DNA from: an uncultured Alphaproteobacteria bacterium
Lineage (GTDB): Bacteria > Pseudomonadota > Alphaproteobacteria > Caulobacterales > Hyphomonadaceae
NCBI GenBank assembly: GCA_903831255.1
Contig: CAIKWZ010000040.1
Location: 124,001-188,000, forward strand
Direction: 5' to 3'
Length of the DNA: 64,000 bases
The notes beneath the pieces were generated by a model. The model was not told the DNA's origin. It made no database searches and worked only from the letters and a program-made list of their open reading frames with translations. Made by a program: the position numbers and the translations under genes. This document shows positions 10,072 to 17,180 of this stretch, one piece after another. Within the stretch, counting starts at the first letter, position 1, and every line of letters starts with the position of its first letter.

Positions 10072-11943
10072 ATGACCGCAGGATCAGACGCCTCATGGCT
10101 CAAACGGGCTCTTCTTCCCCTGGCGACGATGGTGAGGCTGGCGGGATCGCGCTCGCGCGGAACACGTTCGCCGCTGCTGACAGTCCTTGCGACAGGCGCC
10201 GTCACCGTCGCCTGCACGTTGCTGGCCTTCCTCCTGTCGCAGACGACCCCGGCGCGATATGCGGAAAATCTCTTCTATGATCTGCGCATCGCCATGGCTG
10301 CGAGGCCTGCAACGAGCCCCATCGTGATCGTGAAAATCGACGACGCAGCGCTCGCCCAGATGCGAGACAGCTCCGAGTGTCGATGTCTGTCGCCGATCGA
10401 CAAGGCATGGCTGGCCGACCTCGTCGCCGCAATCGGCGCCGGTCAGCCCAGCGCCATCGGGATCGACTATATGCTGGATGTCTGGCGTGACCCTGCCGAG
10501 TATGCAGGATTCTCCGCAAAGCTCAGCGCGCTTGCCTCTCCGATTATCGCCGTCGCCCCGCCCCTGTCCCGACCCGGCACGGATTTCAGCGCGCCTTCGG
10601 CCCTGACCTATGCGGATGCTCGGGCGCTGATTAAGGACGATTATGACGACGTCGTCCGATCCTACGATCCGCTGCCCGACGGTCGACAGTCCTTCGCTCG
10701 TGCGATTGCGACAGCTCTGGGAGTAGAGGCTCCCGTCCGATCCATGCCTCTCGCCTTCCGTTCTCCAATTGCAGGCGCCGGCAGCGAGAACAGGGGCGCC
10801 CTTGTTCCGGCCGTCTCTGCGAGCATTGTTCGAGATCTGCCGCCCGAGTTCTTCGCTGGAAAGACAGTGCTGATCGGTCGTGTGACCCGAAGCGCGGATC
10901 AGGAGAGCCCTGATCTCATAGAGGACATGCACGCCACCCCTCTGAGATTTCTCCAGGGTCATCATGATGGAACGCCGGGGGTGGAGGTCCACGCTCATGC
11001 TCTGGACCAGATGATCCGGGGCGATGTCCTGAGGTCGACGGGCTGGGCCTTCATGCTTCCCTTCGCCCTCGCGGCCGCCCTGGCCGGCTGCGTCTTCGGA
11101 CGGTCGGCGCTTCGCTGGTGGGCGACCGCTCTCGTGGTCGTCTCAAGTCTGCTCGCCGTGATGATCGCCTCGGTCGTCGTCCTGTGGGCTCTGGGCCTGA
11201 TGGTCGGCCTTACGGCTCCCACGCTGTCTTTCGCCCTCGCCTACTTCATCACCGGTCGGATCACGACGACCCAGTTGCGAGCCGATAGGGCGCTCTATGC
11301 CGGAACCCTTGAGCGCTATCTCGCGCCTCAGGTCATCGAGAGGATTGTTGAAGGCGGAGAGCCGGTGGAAATCGGCGCGAGCGCCCGGGAGATAACGGTT
11401 CTGGCTTCGGATATCGCAGACTTTTCCGTTCTGGTCGGCGCAACGGAGCCTGCGCTTTTCTCCCGCCTCATCAATGGCTACTTCGATGGCGTTATCGACA
11501 TTCTCTGGCGATACGAGGCCATGCTGGACAAGCTTACAGGCGACGGCCTCATCGCCATCTTCGGGGCTCCTGTCGAGCAGCCGGACCACGCGCGACGGGC
11601 GCTGGATTGCGCTCTTGCCATCGATCAGTTCTCCGAGGCCTACCGAACGGCGGTCGCCTCGGAGCACGCCATATCGTTTGGCCAGACGCGTATCGGAATT
11701 CACACGGGTCCAGCGCTCGTCGGCAATTTTGGCGGAGAGAGGCGCTTCAACTACACGGCCTACGGGGAGACGGTTGTGATTGCGGCGCGACTGGAGGCCG
11801 CCAACAAGTCGAGCGGAACACGGATACTTGCGAGCCGCGAAACAATAAACCGGGCCGGCGACTACCCGAAAACACGCCTGATTGGAGATATCGAACTCAA
11901 GGGTGTGGTCGGCGCCGTCGGCGCATTCACGATCGACCAATGA
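10072..11943 (+). CDS. CHASE2-domain class III adenylate/guanylate cyclase, catalytic Asn missing
   Basis: This 623-residue membrane sensor has TM1 at ~31-55 and a periplasmic CHASE2 domain at ~56-320 (NLFYDLRIAMAARPATSPIVIVKIDD, GAGQPSAIGIDYML). Three more TM helices follow at ~325-400 and the cytoplasmic class III cyclase domain at ~440-600. Metal-binding Asp447 (ASDIADF) and Asp491 (KLTGDG) are present, as are the adenine-selecting Lys487 and the transition-state Arg573 (AARLE). The Asn expected at position 569 (GDTVNxAARLE) is Val in GETVVIAARLE, so cyclase activity could be low or lost. The gene precedes a CpdA-like phosphodiesterase by 98 bp, and an oxidoreductase with cyclic-nucleotide domains lies about 6 kb away. 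The ligand of the CHASE2 domain is unknown. Confidence 0.92.
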   Translation: MTAGSDASWLKRALLPLATMVRLAGSRSRGTRSPLLTVLATGAVTVACTLLAFLLSQTTPARYAENLFYDLRIAMAARPATSPIVIVKIDDAALAQMRDSSECRCLSPIDKAWLADLVAAIGAGQPSAIGIDYMLDVWRDPAEYAGFSAKLSALASPIIAVAPPLSRPGTDFSAPSALTYADARALIKDDYDDVVRSYDPLPDGRQSFARAIATALGVEAPVRSMPLAFRSPIAGAGSENRGALVPAVSASIVRDLPPEFFAGKTVLIGRVTRSADQESPDLIEDMHATPLRFLQGHHDGTPGVEVHAHALDQMIRGDVLRSTGWAFMLPFALAAALAGCVFGRSALRWWATALVVVSSLLAVMIASVVVLWALGLMVGLTAPTLSFALAYFITGRITTTQLRADRALYAGTLERYLAPQVIERIVEGGEPVEIGASAREITVLASDIADFSVLVGATEPALFSRLINGYFDGVIDILWRYEAMLDKLTGDGLIAIFGAPVEQPDHARRALDCALAIDQFSEAYRTAVASEHAISFGQTRIGIHTGPALVGNFGGERRFNYTAYGETVVIAARLEAANKSSGTRILASRETINRAGDYPKTRLIGDIELKGVVGAVGAFTIDQ

Positions 11944-12041
11944 GGCGGCGCGACGGAACTTTGGATCAATTGCCATAGGCTCCGAAGCGGGTTTAGGATC
12001 CGGATCGTCCGCGGATTTCAATACCGGGTCGGAGGGGCAGA

Positions 12042-12875
12042 GTGTTTACAGTCGCGCAGATCACCGACCTCCATATCACCACGGACCGTGACAAGCTCAA
12101 TCAGGAGCGCAATGAGGCGCGTCTGCGAGCGACCCTTGCATCGATTATGAGGCTGCGACCGCGGCCCGTCGCCGTTATAGCGACAGGCGACCTCGTCGAT
12201 CGGGGCGAAGTTGACGAATACCGCAATCTGAAGGCCGTGTTCGAGGGGTTTGATATCCCCGTCCACTTCGGTGTGGGAAATCATGACCTGAGAGGGCCTC
12301 TGCGCGAGGTGTTTCCCGATGACCGTGTTAGAACCGACAAGAACGGTTTTGTTCAGTACGCGATTGAGTTCGACGATTATCGGATCGTCATGTGCGATAC
12401 CCTCGAAGCGGGAGCTGCGGGCGGAGGGTTCTGCTCCAAGCGAGCGTCCTGGTTGAATTCGACGCTCCGCAAGCGTCCTCGCACGCCGACGCTGATCGGC
12501 CTTCATCATCCGCCGATACCGAGCGGCATACGGTGGATGGACGAGGACCCTTCCAGCGGCTGGATCAGACGTTTGGACCGGGTGCTTAGAAAGCATTCTC
12601 AGGTACGTGCTGTCACCTGCGGTCATATGCATCGACCACATTCCAGACTTTTCGGGCGAACGATGGTGACGGTTGCCCCCGCGACATCCATCCAGCTGAC
12701 GCTGGATCTTACGGAGGTCGATGTCCGCGTGCCGGATGGACGGGAGATCCTGCTGGAGGAGCCTGCGGGCTTTACTCTCCACATGTTCGATCGCGGCGAA
12801 ATCACCGCCCATACCTGCCTCGCCGGGGAGTGGCCGTCGGCGGTGCAGTATCTCTATCCCTTTCTCAAGGACTGA
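12042..12875 (+). CDS. Calcineurin-like metallophosphoesterase, CpdA-type (putative cAMP phosphodiesterase)
   Basis: The 277-residue protein has all class III phosphodiesterase motifs in order: DLH in AQITDLHI, GDLVDRGE, GNHD in FGVGNHDLRG, HHPPI, and GHMHRPH. These bind the di-metal centre. The closest family is CpdA, which hydrolyses 3',5'-cAMP. GTG 12042 is chosen because GGAGGGG lies about seven bases upstream; no better ATG exists. It follows the CHASE2 cyclase by 98 bp on the same strand, which supports a cyclic-nucleotide substrate, although related phosphoesterases act on other substrates. A small hairpin follows the stop. Confidence 0.9.
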   Translation: MFTVAQITDLHITTDRDKLNQERNEARLRATLASIMRLRPRPVAVIATGDLVDRGEVDEYRNLKAVFEGFDIPVHFGVGNHDLRGPLREVFPDDRVRTDKNGFVQYAIEFDDYRIVMCDTLEAGAAGGGFCSKRASWLNSTLRKRPRTPTLIGLHHPPIPSGIRWMDEDPSSGWIRRLDRVLRKHSQVRAVTCGHMHRPHSRLFGRTMVTVAPATSIQLTLDLTEVDVRVPDGREILLEEPAGFTLHMFDRGEITAHTCLAGEWPSAVQYLYPFLKD

Positions 12876-12876
12876 G

Positions 12877-12896
12877 CCGGCGATCAGCGCCGGTTT
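12877..12896 (+). terminator. Weak hairpin after the phosphodiesterase gene
   Basis: A six-bp stem (CCGGCG/CGCCGG) with a five-base loop, followed by TTT, lies directly after the stop. It could be a weak terminator or attenuator before ccmI. Confidence 0.4.
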
Positions 12897-12924
12897 AGAG
12901 TTCTCGCCAAATCCCGGAGCATAG

Positions 12925-14148
12925 ATGATTGGCTTTCTGACCGTTGCCTGTCTGGCGCTTGCCGCAGCAGGTCTTCTTGCCTGGCTCTTGCTGACACCCA
13001 AGGTATCAGTTGAGTCTCCGCCCCAGTCGGCCGGAGACCCTCTGAAACAGAGCCGGATGACTGAGGATGTTCAGTCACCGGGCGGGGCTCGCAAGAGGTT
13101 TCGGGGGTTCGTTCAGGGTCTGCTCGCCCGGCGTGTCAGTCGGACAGCCATCGTCTCATTCGCCGTGGGCGCTGTGTTGGCGACAGGGTTGACCCTGGGG
13201 GTTCTGACCGTGCGGGGCGAGCTGGGCGGACCGCCTCCGGTCCTGCCGGCGGACGGGCGAAGCGCGGACGCCGGACACGCGGGTCTGGACGATATGGTGA
13301 CAAAGCTCACAGAACGTCTCGATGCTGATCCTGAGGACGCGGAAGGCTGGGCCTTGCTGGCTCGCTCCCAGGTGCGTCTCGAGAAGTATCGAGACGCGCT
13401 GAAACCGTATGCGGAGGCGCTCGCCCGCGCCTCCTCCGATAGTCAGCTCGCGGCTGAGTACGCAGAGACCCGAGTGCTCGCCAATGACGGCGTCGTCGAT
13501 GCGATCGCCCTCGACCTGTTTGCAAAACTCGCCAAAGAAACGGCCGTCGGCTCCGAAGAGCGTAGCTATCAGGCTCGATACTACCTTGCTCTCCACCAGG
13601 CGCAGTCGGGAGATCTTGAGGGCGGACTGGTGGCCTGGAGGAAGCTTCGGGACGACGCCCCTGTCGGGGCGGTATGGATACCAATGCTCGAGGACCAGAT
13701 TAAAGCCGCGCAGGCAGCGCTCGCCTCTCCCCAGGCCCCGCCGGGAGGGGCTGGTTCACTTGCATCCGCAGCTCCGGCCCGCGGACCGACGGGGGCTGAC
13801 CTCGAGGCCGCCGCTCAGATGACGCCGGCTCAGCGAAGCGAGATGGTTCAGGGGATGGTCAGCACGCTCGCCGCCCGTCTTGCCGAAACCCCGGATGATG
13901 TTCAGGGGTGGCGTCAGCTCGCCAGATCCTACGCCGTCCTCGGACGCAGGACGGATGCGATCGATGCGCTTGACCGGGTGGTGAAGCTTTCGCCTGCCGA
14001 CCTCGAAAGCCTTGTCTCTCTCGCCTCAGCCCTCGACGAAGACGGACAAAGAGAAAGGGCGACCGCCGTCTGGCGAAAGACCCTTAGCCTCATGCCCGCG
14101 CGCGACACCCGGCGCTCAGGTATAGAGAAACGGTTGAAGCAGGCCTGA
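12925..14148 (+). CDS. CcmI/CycH-like cytochrome c maturation TPR protein
   Basis: CcmI brings apocytochrome c to the heme-ligation complex in System I maturation. The 407-residue protein has an N-terminal TM (MIGFLTVACLALAAAGLLAWLLL) and a cytoplasmic loop with basic residues. A second TM follows (TAIVSFAVGAVLATGLTLGVL). The periplasmic TPR region includes DDMVTKLTERLDADPEDAEGWALLARSQVRLEKYRDALKPYAEALA and a second set near the C-terminus (WRQLARSYAVLGRRTDAIDALDRVVKLSP). It is the only ccm gene here; the usual ccmEFGH neighbours are absent. It lies beside three multiheme cytochrome genes, and a specialised ligation role for them is a reasonable inference. The stop faces that of the FHA-cytochrome 64 bases away. 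Confidence 0.87.
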   Translation: MIGFLTVACLALAAAGLLAWLLLTPKVSVESPPQSAGDPLKQSRMTEDVQSPGGARKRFRGFVQGLLARRVSRTAIVSFAVGAVLATGLTLGVLTVRGELGGPPPVLPADGRSADAGHAGLDDMVTKLTERLDADPEDAEGWALLARSQVRLEKYRDALKPYAEALARASSDSQLAAEYAETRVLANDGVVDAIALDLFAKLAKETAVGSEERSYQARYYLALHQAQSGDLEGGLVAWRKLRDDAPVGAVWIPMLEDQIKAAQAALASPQAPPGGAGSLASAAPARGPTGADLEAAAQMTPAQRSEMVQGMVSTLAARLAETPDDVQGWRQLARSYAVLGRRTDAIDALDRVVKLSPADLESLVSLASALDEDGQRERATAVWRKTLSLMPARDTRRSGIEKRLKQA

Positions 14149-14212
14149 CCAGTCTCGCCTCGGTGTCCCCACGGTCGTCATAAAATCCGGATCCGCACTG
14201 TCTGCGCCGATC

Positions 14213-16234
14213 CTAGAAGGTCTCCATCTGTGCGGCGCCCGAGACAGTCCCTGGACGCGCGGTGAAGAACATTCCGGGCGCAGCGCGGCTTCGCATGAGG
14301 GGTATATCCTCGGAATGAGAATGAAACCCATGGCACGTCAGACAGGTGGACGGCGTCTTGTCTGCAGCGTGTTCGCCTCCGTGGCAGGTCTGACACGACT
14401 TCACGGACGGGAGCAGCACATCTGAAGAGAGGTTTGAAGTTTCCGCTTCATGGCATGTGGAGCATGCGCTCGTTGAATGTTTTGAGTGCGGGAAGGACGA
14501 CTTCGGCAGGAAACGGTCCTGAAGACTGACACGCGCAACCTTCACGTCCTCTATCCGTCCGCCTTCCGGCAGCGTGATCTCGTGACAACCGAAACAGGCC
14601 CCCCGGGGCGAGAAGATTGCCTCGACCCTCTCCTGGGCCCGCGTAGAGGCGAATGCGAACGCCGTCTCACGAAGCGCTCCCGGTCGAAGCCCTGCCGGTC
14701 CGGGTCGGGTGCGTGCGTCAGCTTCAGTCCGAAGGACGCCCTCAATCGTCTGCGCACGATAAAAGTCGTTCATCGCTGCGATGACCTCGAGGGGCTCTCC
14801 GTGCCTCAGGACCCTGTCCACTCCGCGCGAGGTCTCAAAGACGAGGGAATGGCAAACCGCACAATCATCCTCCATGCGGATCGGCTCGAACAGTTGTCCG
14901 CCCTCGTCCTGCTTGTGGCAATCAGCGCATGTCAGCGAGGCTCCATAAGGCGAGGCTGGTCCCAGGCGGTCGATCAGGCCGGCGACACATCCCCCGGACG
15001 CAAGATGAACCTTGTGAGGGAACACCAGGCCAGACCGGTCTCCAGGACCAGGGTCGCTGACCATGGCGCCGTCGCTGCCTCGAAAATTAGCGCGGCCGGG
15101 TTCAAATCCATCGCAATCGCCAGTCAAACCCCGAACGGCCATGGCGCTCTCCCGCGTCTGCCGGGCCCGCTGCAGGTCGACAATCGTGGAGACGCGGGAC
15201 ACCAGGGCGGCGCCATCGAGCCCCTCCCCCGCAGACAGGGTCGGACGGAACTCCGGATGGTTCAGACCGAAATCCGCCGCTGCCGAAAGTCCGTCGATCC
15301 TGACCTCTCCGTGACAGGACGCGCACGAAGCCTGAGACGCCGCGCTCAGACTGACGTCCGGATTGTGCTCGCTGTGACAGGCCGAGCACCGTTCGGCCTC
15401 GCGGCCCAGGACAGACGAGACTGACAGCAGGCTCGAGGAGACAGGGGATAGCTTAGGAGATGCGGAACGAAGCTGTTCCGGGTCGCCATGGTGGCGGACA
15501 TCCCCGTGACAGCTCAGGCATGTCTCATCACGAACCGAGACAAAGGGTACAGCATGGCAAAGAGCGCAATCGTCAGTGAGAGACCGGTGCGCCGAGCTGA
15601 GCGCGCCTGAACTCCAGATGGCGCCGGCTGCGCTCTGAAATCCATGAGAGCGACCCTCTCCGCCCGCGTCCATCAGCGCACTCAGGTCCGCGGGAGCGCC
15701 CGCGACAGTCGCGGCGCTCTCAGATCGGCCGACAGACTGCTGGGAGTACATAAAGACAGGAAAGACGAGACCGAGCAGCACTGCAGCAGATGCAAGGATC
15801 CAGGAGGCGGCGCGCTTTGACAGCCAGGTGCCTCGAAGACTGAAGGGATCGCCCTTCTGTCCGACATTCCGCCGGCTGAGGCGTTTCTTCTCCTCCACCT
15901 CTATCGTTAAGCCGGTTTCGTCGGCCGCCAGCGTCAGAACATGCTGCCCGATCTGGAGGCTCGCGCCCGAACCGAGGTCAATCTCCGCGCGGATCTGGGG
16001 ACGCCCTGAGAGAACAAAGCGGCCTCCGCCCAGCCCCTCAACCAGCACCCGCCCCGTCCGGATCTGAGTTATACGGACATGGGCGAGACGCACGGTCAGA
16101 TCGCTCAGCTGGATCTGACAGTCTGCGCCGCGTCCCGCGATCAGAACATCGGCGTTGAGCTGACGGGTCTCCTCCGTCACACGCCGGCTGCCCCTCCGGG
16201 AGACATAACTGATGTTTGCAAACATACCCTGCAA
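14213..16234 (-). CDS. FHA domain - transmembrane - decaheme c-type cytochrome fusion
   Basis: This 673-residue protein has an unusual architecture. Residues ~1-125 form an FHA-like beta-sandwich with GR at 34-35 (LIAGRGADCQIQLSDL) and His52 of the motif. The usual Ser two to three residues before that His is Arg49 (VRLAH), so phosphothreonine binding is uncertain. A single TM (~143-164, ASWILASAAVLLGLVFPVFMY) places the FHA domain in the cytoplasm and the rest in the periplasm. Ten CxxCH motifs follow, at about residues 223, 239, 283, 304, 436, 458, 547, 591, 614 and 631, with many extra His as likely axial ligands. It is last in a minus-strand operon: oxidoreductase, b-type membrane protein, this gene (39-bp gap). 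It would be the periplasmic wire of that complex (inference). Confidence 0.92.
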   Translation of the reverse strand: MQGMFANISYVSRRGSRRVTEETRQLNADVLIAGRGADCQIQLSDLTVRLAHVRITQIRTGRVLVEGLGGGRFVLSGRPQIRAEIDLGSGASLQIGQHVLTLAADETGLTIEVEEKKRLSRRNVGQKGDPFSLRGTWLSKRAASWILASAAVLLGLVFPVFMYSQQSVGRSESAATVAGAPADLSALMDAGGEGRSHGFQSAAGAIWSSGALSSAHRSLTDDCALCHAVPFVSVRDETCLSCHGDVRHHGDPEQLRSASPKLSPVSSSLLSVSSVLGREAERCSACHSEHNPDVSLSAASQASCASCHGEVRIDGLSAAADFGLNHPEFRPTLSAGEGLDGAALVSRVSTIVDLQRARQTRESAMAVRGLTGDCDGFEPGRANFRGSDGAMVSDPGPGDRSGLVFPHKVHLASGGCVAGLIDRLGPASPYGASLTCADCHKQDEGGQLFEPIRMEDDCAVCHSLVFETSRGVDRVLRHGEPLEVIAAMNDFYRAQTIEGVLRTEADARTRPGPAGLRPGALRETAFAFASTRAQERVEAIFSPRGACFGCHEITLPEGGRIEDVKVARVSLQDRFLPKSSFPHSKHSTSACSTCHEAETSNLSSDVLLPSVKSCQTCHGGEHAADKTPSTCLTCHGFHSHSEDIPLMRSRAAPGMFFTARPGTVSGAAQMETF

Positions 16235-16273
16235 CCTGTCCGGACCGACCCGTAGTTAAAAACGTCCCGCCGT

Positions 16274-17176
16274 TCACCACATGTAGAAGACGCTGACCAC
16301 GTGACCCACGAGCGCCCCCAGAAGGCCGAAGGTCAGAGGTGTGTGCGCATAGAGCCAGACTTCGAGCAGCGCCCGGTAACGTGCATGTCGGCGGGCGCGA
16401 CCCAGCATCGCGCTTCGGCGCTCAAGCAGCAGCGTCACCCGCTCACGCACCGCCCTTTCGGAGTCGTCTTCATCCTTGTCCTCAATGCCGTCCAGAGGAC
16501 CCGCTCGGACGGATTGTCGTCTCATCATGGCAAGGGCCCTGGCTGTCGGGCAGTTCCTGTCAGGAGCCAGAATGCGACCAAAAACTCCTCTTACGATCTC
16601 TGTATCCTCAATCGCTGACGAGACGAGAAGCGCATCCGCTTCAGACAATCGCCTGGCGGCCTGTCTGAGGGGCGCATCGACCGCCTGAACAGCTTCTATC
16701 ATCTGTTCTCCGCTGAGCTGTCCCCGGTTATCACTCATCCTGCGGGGAATAACCGAATAAGCGACCGCCCCGATGACACCCGAGAGCACCGTCAGGCCCA
16801 GCAGCACAATCGTCAGCGTATGGAGGTTCAATCCGAACTGAAATCCGGAGTGGAGGAGCGAGATCGCCAGAACGGCCACACCCAGATAGACGTGAGCGGA
16901 TGTCCACGCCTTCAGACTCCAGCGCCCCCCCGTAATGGCGCGCTTGCGTATGCCAAGAAAGGCAAGCCACACGACAAGGACTGTCGCGAGAATTCCGAGG
17001 AAATAGCCAGCTGCAGACCCCCCGTTACGGACAGGAGAGGCGCTCGAGCCGGCATAAATCCCCAGGCAGACAGCTGTCAGCAGAAGAGCGAGTTTGAGAT
17101 ATCGGAACCCTCCATGCTTCAGGAAGCTTTCATGGACCGCTGAGCGACGACGTGTTGTGTGATCGACCCGAACCAT
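16274..17176 (-). CDS. Five-helix membrane protein with heme-b-like histidines (putative quinone/electron-transfer subunit)
   Basis: The 300-residue product has TM segments at about 26-43, 56-75, 92-112, 119-142 and 278-298. Histidines inside or at the ends of helices (H95, H109, H119, H278, H292) resemble a di-heme cytochrome b anchor of the b561/ferric-reductase type, but I cannot name a family. A polar loop of ~130 residues lies between TM4 and TM5. ATG 17176 lies four bases after the upstream stop. An in-frame start at 17290 would overlap the upstream gene by more than 100 bases. The position between the cyclic-nucleotide/Fe-S oxidoreductase and the FHA-decaheme protein fits a transmembrane electron link. 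Confidence 0.75.
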   Translation of the reverse strand: MVRVDHTTRRRSAVHESFLKHGGFRYLKLALLLTAVCLGIYAGSSASPVRNGGSAAGYFLGILATVLVVWLAFLGIRKRAITGGRWSLKAWTSAHVYLGVAVLAISLLHSGFQFGLNLHTLTIVLLGLTVLSGVIGAVAYSVIPRRMSDNRGQLSGEQMIEAVQAVDAPLRQAARRLSEADALLVSSAIEDTEIVRGVFGRILAPDRNCPTARALAMMRRQSVRAGPLDGIEDKDEDDSERAVRERVTLLLERRSAMLGRARRHARYRALLEVWLYAHTPLTFGLLGALVGHVVSVFYMW

Positions 17177-17180
17177 CGCT

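Noticed and set aside
7811-12041. CRP/FNR-type sites around the cyclase and transglycosylase genes
   Set aside because: No TGTGA-N6-TCACA or TTGAT-N4-ATCAA pair was found by eye.
14486-15424. 312-residue plus-strand ORF opposite the FHA-decaheme gene
   Set aside because: It is an antisense shadow of the CxxCH-rich frame, with no family similarity and an odd composition.
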